Source: Saprospiraceae bacterium (GTDB lineage Bacteria > Bacteroidota > Bacteroidia > Chitinophagales > Saprospiraceae). From it: 64,000 nt of DNA. Made by a program: the position numbers and the translations under genes. Below are positions 37,405 through 46,500 of the stretch, piece by piece; positions within the stretch are counted from its first letter, which is position 1, and each line of letters opens with the position of its first letter. Location of the stretch: the NCBI GenBank assembly GCA_028285545.1, contig JANQPA010000016.1, positions 62,001 through 126,000 on the forward strand. The letters are read 5' to 3'. The notes beneath the pieces were generated by a model. That model made no database searches and was not told where the DNA came from. It was given only the letters and a program-made list of their open reading frames with translations.

Positions 37405-37655
37405 TGAAATCAAAAAAGAATGGAAATTTTGAAATACATGCATTAAAAACTTTTTTAATATATAATATTTTTTAATATTTGTATTATTCAAATTCCCATC
37501 GAGAGAGGTTTCAACCAGAAGTATTCCCAAAACCATTTTGTACGCATTCAGGCTTTTTAACTTCCTGCTCAATTGACATGAGCAGGGACTAGAATCTTAT
37601 GCCTGAAGGAAAAGGATGCATAAAAATAGCACATTAACATTACCGCTAAATAACA
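37405..37655 (+). ncRNA. Structured leader or small RNA from the sigma-54 promoter (candidate)
   Basis: The predicted transcript carries about 255 nt before the next ATG. It contains a nested hairpin: outer stem TTCAGGC (37547-37553) / GCCTGAA (37601-37607) and inner stem CCTGCTCA (37564-37571) / TGAGCAGG (37579-37586). A long structured 5' region on a 61-codon gene suggests regulation or a separate small RNA. No known riboswitch was recognised. Confidence 0.4.
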
Positions 37656-37659
37656 AATC

Positions 37660-37845
37660 ATGAAACACTTTAACAAACACAACACAACACCTCCTCAGAA
37701 CAAAAGATCTAAAAAAGTCGAGAACATTTTTCTACTAGCGATTTTATTATTTGCTTGTTTTGGGACTTATCACATTTGCAAGAATCAGTCCCAATCAAAA
37801 GCAGAGAAAATGGAATACAAATACACTTTGGAAACCAGACAATAA
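37660..37845 (+). CDS. Small single-pass membrane protein, function unknown
   Basis: A 61-residue protein with a basic N-terminus, one membrane helix (about 22-40: IFLLAILLFACFGTYHICK) and a short polar tail. It is the first ORF after the sigma-54 promoter, so it would be made under RpoN control. No family is recognised. The small size keeps confidence moderate. Confidence 0.55.
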   Translation: MKHFNKHNTTPPQNKRSKKVENIFLLAILLFACFGTYHICKNQSQSKAEKMEYKYTLETRQ

Positions 37846-38017
37846 GCCAATATTTATTTATAACAACCACAATTAACAATCCGTCTTAGGCGGACCACCA
37901 CACCACACCAAACAAAAGTAAATGGAAAGCGGAGAGCATGATTAGGGTTAAAAACAGACAAAATAATTCAACAATCTTTGATCAAAATGCGTATTTTGAC
38001 GTTAGCTATTCATTCTA

Positions 38018-38251
38018 ATGGTAAAAATAGGCAAGATGGAACGCATGAAGCATTTATTGGAAAGATCTCTTTTTGGAGTTTGTAGCTATTTAGGCCAAAA
38101 AATGGGTATTGCCTCCACCCGTGTAAGATTGTATTTTATTTATTTGTCTTTTGGAACCTTAGGCTCTCCGCTCATCTTTTACTTATTCATTGCCTTTTGG
38201 CTTAATGTGAAGAAATATATTCGGAAGAAGAACTTAATTTGGGAACGATAG
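38018..38251 (+). CDS. PspC domain protein
   Basis: A 77-residue protein matching the PspC/phage-shock pattern: RSLFGVCSYLGQKMGIASTRVRLYFIYLSF, then a second membrane helix (LIFYLFIAFWLNVKKY). In-frame ATGs at 38036 and 38045 are also possible; the PspC homology begins near the second. PspC-like proteins sense or relieve membrane stress. It could be co-transcribed with the small membrane protein upstream, which would fit an envelope-stress theme. Confidence 0.78.
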   Translation: MVKIGKMERMKHLLERSLFGVCSYLGQKMGIASTRVRLYFIYLSFGTLGSPLIFYLFIAFWLNVKKYIRKKNLIWER

Positions 38252-38580
38252 TCCCTCCTGCCTACGGCAGGTAATTGTTCCTTGTTCCTTGTTCCTTGTT
38301 CCTTGTTCCTTGTTTAAGGAATTACTTTATTGAATGTATTGTTTTTTATCGGAGCTTTTTTCTCATGCAATTACCTCTGGCAGCCAGGGATATTGCTAAT
38401 TTTCCAAATCAACTCCATTTATTTGCATATCATGACATTATATAATCATAGGATCAAATAATCTACAAATTGGCACATCTTCACATTTGCAAATTATACC
38501 TAATTCTAAGCATCAAATAATTTCGAAGTCTTAATTACAGAATCGTTAGACAAGGAACATGGAACACTTAACTTTGAACC
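38252..38580. repeat. Intergenic gap with stutter words
   Basis: It has the GC palindrome CCTGCCTACGGCAGG (about 38258-38272), then five or six tandem copies of TTGTTCC (about 38276-38312). An AATTGGCACATCTTCACATTTGCA word follows at about 38467-38490. No gene is seen; it lies between convergent genes. Confidence 0.6.
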
Positions 38581-39255
38581 CTATTGCCTGAAAGCGTATT
38601 GCACAATATTAGCTCCCATTTGCAAAGCCTGTAATCTAACCTCTTCAGGGTCATTATGCACTTCCTGATCCTCCCAGCCATCTCCAAGGTCACATTCGAA
38701 GGTATAGAAACACACCAGGCGGCCTTCCCAGAAAAGACCAAAGCCCTGTGGATTTTTTTCATCGTGCTTGTGAACCTTAGGCAAGCCTTTTTTAAACTCA
38801 TATTTCTGATTATAAATCTCGTGTTCAAAGGGCAATTCTATAAACTCCTGCTCTGGGAATACCTGCTTCATGGCGGTGCGCACGTAAGGATCCATCCCGT
38901 AATTATCATCAATATGTAGGAATCCACCTCCTATTAGGTAATTTCTTAAATTTTCTGCCTCCGAAGCTGAAAACACCACATTTCCGTGGCCAGTCATATG
39001 TAGGAAGCTAAAGTTGAAAATATCAGCACTTCCTACTTCAACAGTAGCGAAATCGGTATCAAAATTAGTTCCCAATGTTTTATTACAGAAAAAGGCCAGA
39101 TTGGGCAGAGAGGTTGGATTGGAATACCAATCGCCGCCACCATTATATTTTAGTAATGCCATTCTTAGTTTAACATCTTCGGTGTTATCAGTTGATCGAA
39201 AAGCCGTTAATCCAATAATGGCCATCATTAGGAGTAAAAGTCGGGTCTTGTTCAT
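38581..39255 (-). CDS. DUF4159 domain-containing protein
   Basis: A 224-residue secreted protein with a signal peptide (LLLLMMAIIGLTAF). The DUF4159 core is clear: RMALLKYNGGGDWY, the LHMTGHGN turn, GGGFLHIDDNYGMDP and a C-terminal GRLVCFYTFECDLGDGWE. The domain resembles glutamine-amidotransferase-like (flavodoxin-type) folds used in envelope-associated Bacteroidota proteins. Its function is unknown. Confidence 0.9.
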   Translation of the reverse strand: MNKTRLLLLMMAIIGLTAFRSTDNTEDVKLRMALLKYNGGGDWYSNPTSLPNLAFFCNKTLGTNFDTDFATVEVGSADIFNFSFLHMTGHGNVVFSASEAENLRNYLIGGGFLHIDDNYGMDPYVRTAMKQVFPEQEFIELPFEHEIYNQKYEFKKGLPKVHKHDEKNPQGFGLFWEGRLVCFYTFECDLGDGWEDQEVHNDPEEVRLQALQMGANIVQYAFRQ

Positions 39256-39261
39256 TTGTGT

Positions 39262-39410
39262 GCTTTGTTATTCGTTAATCGTTATTGAGTTATTCGTTAT
39301 TTGTTATTCGTAAAAAGGTTAATAGTTATTTGGTTATTTGCTAATTGGTTTTGCTTGCGCTTTTAGATAATTTGCAGATCTGCCCATTTACTCATTTGCA
39401 CATCTACAAA
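39262..39410. repeat. Stutter words between rsmE and DUF4159 genes
   Basis: GTTATTCGTTAATCG units at about 39269-39312 are followed by an ATTTGCACATCTACAAAC word near 39390-39410. Both belong to families seen in other gaps. Confidence 0.6.
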
Positions 39411-40115
39411 CTATTCATTTACTAAATTTACAATATGACATGCAGCAATTCCTGCAGTTTCAGTTCTGAGTCTACTACTTCCCAGACTCACCCCTGAGAA
39501 CCCATTCTCTTTAGCTAGGGTCACCTCTTCCGGATTAAAATCGCCTTCCGGGCCGATTAATATAAGAACGTTTTGAGATTTGTGGTAGTTTTCTTTTAAA
39601 TGTCCCTTAACGTCTTCATCCAGATAGGCGATGAATTTAGCAGTATTCTCATAATTTTTCTCGATTACCTCTCTCAAAGGGGTTAATTCATTGAGTTGAG
39701 GTAAGAAAGCTTTTAGGGATTGTTTCATGGCCGAGACCAATACTTTATTCAATCGGTCGGTTCGCAGGTTTTTCCTTTCAGACCGCTGACAAAGGACAGG
39801 GGTAATTTCATGGATGCCAAATTCAGTTGCTTTTTCCAGAAACCATTCGAAGCGATTAATATTTTTAGTTGGAGCGATAGCAATGTGAAGATGAAAAGAT
39901 TTGGGATGTTCGGCATTTAATTTTTCCAGCACTTTTCCCAGACATTTTTTTTTGGAAATTTCCAGTATTTCGAGTCTATACCAGAAGCCTTTTCCATCCA
40001 CAAGCATGATTTCATCCCCTACCCTTTTCCTCATGACTTGAACCACATGGCGGGCTTCCTCAACAGGCAGTTCTACAAAATCACCACTAATATCTGGCAC
40101 ATAAAAAAGATTCAT
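39411..40115 (-). CDS. rsmE: 16S rRNA (uracil-1498-N3)-methyltransferase
   Basis: A 234-residue SPOUT-fold methyltransferase. An N-terminal PUA-like domain (EEARHVVQVMRKRVGDEI) precedes the trefoil-knot signature VLILIGPEGDFNPEEV and SLGSSRLRTETAGIAA. It methylates U1498 in the ribosomal decoding region. Confidence 0.95.
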   Translation of the reverse strand: MNLFYVPDISGDFVELPVEEARHVVQVMRKRVGDEIMLVDGKGFWYRLEILEISKKKCLGKVLEKLNAEHPKSFHLHIAIAPTKNINRFEWFLEKATEFGIHEITPVLCQRSERKNLRTDRLNKVLVSAMKQSLKAFLPQLNELTPLREVIEKNYENTAKFIAYLDEDVKGHLKENYHKSQNVLILIGPEGDFNPEEVTLAKENGFSGVSLGSSRLRTETAGIAACHIVNLVNE

Positions 40116-40480
40116 AATAATTTATTGTCCTAATGCAAGTTGTAGGACAACTTGCTTGTAGAAAGCAAAAGGTAGAAAGTAAAAAGACTTTTACCTAAAT
40201 AATGGACAAAAATTCATTTTTTATTGATTTTTTCCTTCTACTTTCTACTTTATACCATATACTCAAGTTGCCTTGCAACTTGAATTATCCTTATATCGTT
40301 GCTTTTCGTCCAAATTAGTCGTCTAATTAAAGCAAATTCAATTACCTTTACGCATTGAACTGATTTAAACTTATTAATCTGGACAAGGTTCAAAACATTC
40401 GGAAAGATAATACTGTTTTTTATTTTTGATCGTTCAAGTATAATTGTCTATAACAATTCAAATAAATATAAGAATCCAAG
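40116..40480. repeat. Divergent gap with two perfect hairpins
   Basis: The perfect inverted repeat GCAAGTTGT/ACAACTTGC lies at 40135-40155, and CAAGTTGC/GCAACTTG at 40264-40282, the same word twice. Between them is a mirrored GTAGAAAG ... CTTTCTAC pair. The rseP promoter should lie in the last 150 bp, but I could not place it. Confidence 0.6.
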
Positions 40481-41821
40481 ATGGAGTTTTTGATTAAAGC
40501 AGCCCAATTGATGCTCAGCCTTTCTATACTAGTAGTCTTACATGAAATGGGCCATTTTTTCCCGGCTAGATGGTTTGGAACACGAGTAGAAAAGTTTTAT
40601 TTATTCTTCAACCCAGGCTTTTCCCTATTTAAATATAAAAGAGGAGATACAGAATATGGAATCGGATGGCTACCCTTAGGTGGTTATGTTAAGATTGCAG
40701 GAATGATTGATGAAAGTTTTGATACCGAGCAGATGGAGGCCGAACCCCAAGAATGGGAGTTTCGTTCCAAGCCAGCCTGGCAGCGACTGATCATCATGCT
40801 GGGAGGTGTGACGGTTAACTTTATCCTTGGCTTTTTCATTTATGCCATGATCCTTTGGGCTTATGGTGAAGAATACCTGCCCAATGAAAATATAGAATAC
40901 GGTATTTATGTAGATTCATTAGGAACAGAATTAGGCCTCAGAAATGGGGATCACCTAATGAAGGTAGGGAATAAAGAAATTACCAATTTTAATCCGGGCG
41001 TATTAATCCAGGAAATTACCTTGGAGGGTGCTCGTACCATTACGGTTAGGCGAAATGATCAGGTAACAGATGTAGAAGTAAGAGAGGACGTTGCCCGCTC
41101 GCTATCTGGTTACAAAAATCAGAACAGCATTATTTTTGATGCACGAGTTCCATTTGTGGCATCCGGAATTGTAAAAGACTCTCCTGCTGAAAAGGCGGGT
41201 GTGCAGGTAGAAGATCGCATCATTAGTTTTGATGGCACTCCTACTCCCTATTTTAATGATTTTCAGATCCTGGCAGGTAAAAACCCCAATAAAGAGGTTA
41301 CTATTACTGCCCTTCGCAACGAAACGGATACTCTGAATTTTGATATGACCACCTCCGAAAACGGGACGGTAGGCATTTTCAGATACGACAAAACCTACTT
41401 TTTTGATACTGAGCGAAAGGAATATACCTTCCTTCAATCTTTACCCGCAGGGGTTGAGAAAGGATGGGCCATTTTAGCCCTTAATGTCAAAGCCTTAGGA
41501 AAGATCATTACCGGAAAATTATCGGCCTCAGAAAACCTGGGTGGATTTGGATCCATCGGAAAGATGTTTGATTCCACCTGGAACTGGGAACGTTTCTGGT
41601 TTATGACGGCTGCTTTATCGCTGATTCTGGCTTTTATGAACTTGCTGCCGATTCCGGCCTTGGATGGAGGACATGTGATGTTTTTGTTGTACGAGGTGGT
41701 GAGTGGTCGTAAACCTTCTGACAAATTTATGGAATATGCGACTATGGCGGGCTTTGTGATTGTGTTGTCGCTGGTGGTGTATGCCAATGGTTTGGATTTA
41801 TGGCGTTGGTTGGCGGGGTGA
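40481..41821 (+). CDS. rseP: RIP metalloprotease RseP (site-2 protease family)
   Basis: A 446-residue intramembrane zinc protease. The zinc motif is HEMGH (about 22-26) in the first membrane helix, and the third ligand is in NLLPIPALDGGHVMF (LDG motif) near the C-terminus. Two PDZ domains lie between (about 125-210 and 220-300). It cleaves membrane-bound anti-sigma factors after site-1 cutting. It is the last core gene before the tRNA-linked island. Confidence 0.95.
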   Translation: MEFLIKAAQLMLSLSILVVLHEMGHFFPARWFGTRVEKFYLFFNPGFSLFKYKRGDTEYGIGWLPLGGYVKIAGMIDESFDTEQMEAEPQEWEFRSKPAWQRLIIMLGGVTVNFILGFFIYAMILWAYGEEYLPNENIEYGIYVDSLGTELGLRNGDHLMKVGNKEITNFNPGVLIQEITLEGARTITVRRNDQVTDVEVREDVARSLSGYKNQNSIIFDARVPFVASGIVKDSPAEKAGVQVEDRIISFDGTPTPYFNDFQILAGKNPNKEVTITALRNETDTLNFDMTTSENGTVGIFRYDKTYFFDTERKEYTFLQSLPAGVEKGWAILALNVKALGKIITGKLSASENLGGFGSIGKMFDSTWNWERFWFMTAALSLILAFMNLLPIPALDGGHVMFLLYEVVSGRKPSDKFMEYATMAGFVIVLSLVVYANGLDLWRWLAG

Positions 41822-42118
41822 TGGGTTAGTTATTCGTTATTTGGTTATTTGTTAATCGTTATTAGGGAGGAACTATTCTTTTTTGGAATATGTTTTGGTA
41901 GAAAGAGTTTTTTTATATATTTGCCGAGCAAAAAATAGTTTTGTGGAGTATATTGAGGTTTCAGTATAAACATTGATAATATTGCCTCCCGCGCCCTAGC
42001 CCTAAAGGGAAATCCGCCCTCTTAGACTAGTAAAAAAAGGCAGGTTTTAGGAAAAGATGTGCTCAAGGAAATATTATCTTTTCTCAGTGAGAAACCACAC
42101 AAAAATATATACAAGCAA
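41822..42118. other. Intergenic region before the tRNA-Leu locus
   Basis: It begins with GTTATTCGTTATTTGG stutter words (to about 41865). A GCGCCCTAGCCCTAAAGGGAAATCC tract near 41991-42015 is GC-richer than its surroundings. No ORF or RNA was recognised. Confidence 0.4.
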
Positions 42119-42300
42119 AAGTGGCTTGACGGAAAAACGATTAATTTTTTTAATCAATTATTTTTAATAATAGCTACTTGTTGAAGCAGTTTTATAAAAT
42201 AGGGTTAATTTAGAATTAATCCTTCCAATAATAGCTACTTGCCGAAGTGGCTTTATAAAAAAAGAATTAATTTAAAATTAATTCTTTTCAAATTTTTCTT
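42119..42300 (+). repeat. Tandem ~60-bp units carrying tRNA-Leu 5' fragments
   Basis: Two to three degenerate copies of the tRNA-Leu start precede the real gene at a ~60-bp period: TGCCGAAGTGGC at 42240-42251 (12/12), TGTTGAAGCAG at 42179-42190 (decayed) and a weak AAAGTGGC near 42118. Each of the two better copies is followed by TTTATAAAA and an A/T-rich inverted repeat (12-bp perfect arms at 42262-42273/42275-42286). They look like remnants of a tandem tRNA array. Confidence 0.7.
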
Positions 42301-42301
42301 T

Positions 42302-42385
42302 GCCGAAGTGGCGGAACTGGTAGACGCGCTGGATTCAAAATCCAGTTCAGGCAACTGAGTGAGGGTTCGAGTCCCTCCTTCGGTA
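42302..42385 (+). tRNA. tRNA-Leu(CAA)
   Basis: 84 nt fold into a class II cloverleaf. The acceptor stem is GCCGAAG / CTTCGGT (a G-T wobble at the first pair) with discriminator A. The D-arm GCGGAACTGGTAGACGC is leucine-like. The anticodon stem CTGGA/TCCAG encloses the loop TTCAAAA with anticodon CAA, followed by a long variable arm and the T-arm AGGGTTCGAGTCCCT. CCA is not encoded. Its 3' end is a usual integration target, and an integrase gene follows. Confidence 0.95.
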
Positions 42386-42452
42386 CAATTTTTTGTAACT
42401 TATTGACTACCAAATAGTTACAAACCCCATAGACAAATACCCCTTTGTCTAT
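42386..42452 (+). promoter_or_regulatory. Two inverted repeats between tRNA-Leu and the integrase gene
   Basis: TTTGTAAC (42392-42399) / GTTACAAA (42417-42424), and ATAGACAAA (42429-42437) / TTTGTCTAT (42444-42452), followed by another AGACAAA. Their place between a tRNA 3' end and a recombinase gene fits attL arm sites or an integrase operator. This is inference. Confidence 0.5.
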
Positions 42453-42477
42453 AGACAAACTTCTATCTAAATAAGTT

Positions 42478-43524
42478 ATGATAGAAGAAAAAAAATTTTT
42501 GTCCCCGGAACGATTTCGTATTTACTCTCCTAAGGATCTTTCCCAAAAATGGTTTGTTGAATTTTACCTTGGCAAAAAGCGTTTTCGCAAGTATGGAAAG
42601 ATCAATTCTCAGACCTCATTCAGGGCTCGAATGACCGCTGCCAATGAATTATTAGATACCCTCATTGCCCAGGCTGAAGAAGAAAAAAAGAGGAAAGGAC
42701 AGGCCTGTCCTGTTAAAAGAGATTTAGTGGCCAACCTATACAAATTGAAAAAAACATACCGGGAAAGATCTTTTGAAACTTTTAAAAGCAAACTCAACCG
42801 ACTTTTTATTTTTGCCAATGACCGGCTCATCACAAAAGTACTGGTAGAAGATTTTTTCACCTATCTTTCAGAAAATCGCCACCCAACTACCTATCATTCC
42901 TACCATCAGCAGCTCAAAAAATTATTTAGCGACATTGGAAAGGAAGAATTCTTTAATGACATCCTGCAAATCAAGGATCAAAAAACACCCGCCAAATATT
43001 TCAGTCGTGAACAGATCAGCTTCCTAAAAGAAGAAATTCAAAAAAGAGATTATTGGCTCTGGCGATACATTGAATTCATTTATTACTGCTTCATCCGCCC
43101 TTACGAACTCAGGCAGTTAACTCGAGAAGACATCTATCTTTCCGACCGCCTGATCAGAATAAGAGGAGCCATTTCCAAAAACAAAAAAACGGAATATGTT
43201 GCCATCCCATCTGCTTTTAATCCTACCTGGATCAAAGGAATAAAAACTGGTTATATCTTTCAAGGAAGGAATGGAAATCCCATTGGTAGAAATTCAATGA
43301 CGAATAAACATCGGGAATTACTAAAGGAATTGGGCATTTCTTCACAGCATAAATTGTATAGCTGGAAGCATACCGGAGCGGTTATGGCTGTTAAAGCTGG
43401 TATTGGTCTCAAGCAACTTCAAGTACAGCTTCGCCATAGTTCTTTAGAAATGACAGATAAATATCTTCGCCAAATGGGAGTCAACGACCTAGAAGAGTTA
43501 AAAAACAACTTTCCCAAATTATAA
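42478..43524 (+). CDS. int: Tyrosine recombinase/integrase
   Basis: A 348-residue site-specific recombinase. An N-terminal arm/SAM-like DNA-binding region (about 1-160) precedes the catalytic domain: Arg in CFIRPYELRQL, then SWKHTGAVMAVKAG where the usual HxxR reads YSWKH, RHSSLEMTDKYLRQ with His and the nucleophilic Tyr. The HxxR change recurs in Bacteroidota integrases as I know them, so the enzyme may still be active. It lies 92 bp from tRNA-Leu, reads away from it, and is the likely integrase of the island. Confidence 0.92.
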   Translation: MIEEKKFLSPERFRIYSPKDLSQKWFVEFYLGKKRFRKYGKINSQTSFRARMTAANELLDTLIAQAEEEKKRKGQACPVKRDLVANLYKLKKTYRERSFETFKSKLNRLFIFANDRLITKVLVEDFFTYLSENRHPTTYHSYHQQLKKLFSDIGKEEFFNDILQIKDQKTPAKYFSREQISFLKEEIQKRDYWLWRYIEFIYYCFIRPYELRQLTREDIYLSDRLIRIRGAISKNKKTEYVAIPSAFNPTWIKGIKTGYIFQGRNGNPIGRNSMTNKHRELLKELGISSQHKLYSWKHTGAVMAVKAGIGLKQLQVQLRHSSLEMTDKYLRQMGVNDLEELKNNFPKL

Positions 43525-43587
43525 ACCACTCAAACTAAAATTCAATTTATGAGGAATATCAGTCAACCCACTTAATAAAAAGCCTAT

Positions 43588-46500
43588 CTATTCTTTAAAT
43601 TCTATAGTTAGATCTGGCAAAGCCTTTTGGATAGAATCGATCATATTTTGTGGGAATTGATCTTTACTCATAATAATCCTCTGCAGGTTGGACAGCCCCT
43701 TGAGCGGTGACAGGTCCGTAATCTGGGTGGAGGAGCAGTCAAGCTTTTGCAGGTTGCTCAGCCCCTGAACAGGGCTTAGGTCACTGATCTGGGTGGAGGA
43801 GCAGTCAAGCCCCTGCAGATTGCTCAGCCCCTGAACAGGGCTTAGGTCACTGATCTGGGTGGAGGAGCAGTCAAGCTCCTGCAGATTGCTCAGCCCCTGA
43901 ACAGGGCTCAGGTCACTGATCTGGATGGAGGAGCAGTCAAGCTCCTGCAAGTTGCTCAGCCCCTGAACAGGGCTCAGGTCACTGATCTGGATGGAGGAGC
44001 AGCCAAGCTTTTGCAGGTTGATCAGCCCCTGAACAGGGCTCAGGTCATTGATCTGGGTGGAGGAGCAGTAAAGCTTTTGCAGGTTGATCAGCCCCTGAAC
44101 AGGGCTTAGGTCACTGATCTGGGTGAAGGAGCAGTTAAGATACTGCAAGTTGATCAGCCCCTGAACAGGGTTCAGGTCACTGATCTGGGTGGAGGAGCAG
44201 TAAAGCTCCTGCAAGTTGATCAGCCCCTGAACTGGTGACAAATCACTTATTTGATTGGAAGAGCAGTCAAGCCGCCGCAAGTTGATCAATCCCTGAACTG
44301 GTGACAAATCACTTATTTGATTGGAAGAGCAGTCAAGCCGCTGCAGGTTAGTCAGCCCCTTGAGCGGTGATAGGTCACTGATCTGGGTGGAGTAGCAGGT
44401 AAGATACTGCAAGTTGATCAGCCCCTGAACCGGCGACAAATCATTGATTTCGTTAAAGCTGCAGTCAAGATACTGCAAGCTGATCAGCCCCTGAACCGGC
44501 GACAAATCACTTATTTTGTTAAAGCTGCAGTCAAGAGTTTGCAGGTTGATCAGCCCTTGAACTGGCGACAAATCACTGATTTCGCAGCTGTTGCACATTA
44601 GTGTCTTCAGCCTGATCAGATCATTGACAGGAGATAGGTCTCTAACTTGGGTAAAGGAACATCGGAGCTCAGAAAGGCCTATAAAAGCCTCAATTCTTTC
44701 AATTGAGATAATTTGGATTAAACTAACATTCAGTGCACAATCAGTGGTGTCGGCGGAAGAAATGGATTCTGCCTCAAGTACTTGTTCATGAAATGAACTT
44801 CCGGTCAAAATGGCGCTATGAAACGAGGTGTTTTTCAGGTTATTTCCAAAGAAATTCACTTCTCTCAAAACACACTCTGAAAGATTTTCACCAGCCAGCG
44901 CATTATTATCTAAGGCAAGTAAAAGATTGGCAGCATTTGAGCCTTGCCATTGATTATCTTCAATAAGGTTTTTCGCATTCAATACAAATATCTTCAGATT
45001 CTCCTGGTTTAGTGGGTGTTCAAGCATAAATTTTCTTAGCTCTTCAGTAGCTTGAGCCTTTGGAAAATGAACAAGATTTCCATTGTTAATCTCTTCAATA
45101 AACACAATGGCAGCTAAGTAATCCCTAAATGATTTATGAGAAACGCGAAACTGGTAATCATAATCATATTCCCTTATGAGAAATGTAAAGGTTAGAAATT
45201 CACTTAATCGTTTTTCATATTCCCATTTGGTTTGAGTATTGAACTCCCGCTCCAATTGTAACTCTTCTCCAATCAGTCTGGTGTCAAAGCTTAACGTATC
45301 ATTGACGTAAAGCCAGGCGGCCAGACGTTTGAGGATTTCCAAACGGTTTTTTCCTGGTATAGCATAGCTGATTTTTTCATCTACTCGGTTTAATTCGTCA
45401 TTTATGCAACAATGATAGAGGTCAGAAGCCTTTATTTTATCTTTTTCCTTAACTAAATCGGGTAAATATTTTACGATCAAATCCAATAGTACAGGTCTTT
45501 TGGCCAGGTCTCCTAAGCCAGAAATCTTTTTGATTTTCTCCCATATTTTCTCCGGAAAACTTGTATGGCTGTTCAGGAATTGTTTGATCTGGTCGTCATC
45601 AAAAGGTAAGAGGTGAACAATATCTGAATCGGTATTACTACCAAATAACTTCACCATTTCCTCTTCCGCATAGAAGTATTCTTCTCTACAGGTGAGAATA
45701 AATTTGCTATTCGGACTCTCCTTTATTAGGCGATTGATTTTGGCAAAATTCCGCTCTCGCTCATCAGCATCCGTTCGCTGGGTCATTTCATCAAAACCAT
45801 CCAAGATGACTAGTAGTTCGTTGCTGTCAATCCGTTTTTTGAATTCTGCAAAGTTTAGGCTGGTAATTCCATATTTGTTGTTGCATTGATCAGCTACAAA
45901 AGTCTCCATACTTTTCTCAAAATCGCGTAATGGTAAGAACAAGGGAATTCGATTTATTTCGTCTTTTATGGATTCTGAATAATGCAACCCCAAATTCCGA
46001 CAAGCAAGTTGATGAGTGATGTGTTCAGTGAAGGTAGTTTTTCCAGTACCATATTCGCCCATGATAACTAGCAGACGAGAAGAGGTATTTTTTAACCATG
46101 TGTTGATGTACTTGTCAAGGGGAAGGTACTGGATGTTTTTTTCTTTAATTTCACCTTTCATCATACCTTCTTTAAATTCAATGTATGGATCTCCTTTTTC
46201 CGATGAGTTCTTTATGTGTGTTTCCTCCAATACTCTAGTTTCTCCATTGAGATCTATGTAAAGATTCTTTTCTAAATATTTTTCTTTGAAATAATTAATC
46301 CGCCCTTGGAGATATTCCTCCACCTGATACTCAAAACTGTTTTTCTCATTCTCCTCTACCAATTTCATCATTCCCTCCTGTAGGTTATTGAACATCTTTA
46401 GCATAAAGGGATCAGCTGCTTGCTTCTGGAAGGTTTGATAGATATTTTGAAAGGATTTTACCTCATCCATTAAACTCGCCACTGAAGGGAATATTTTTAG

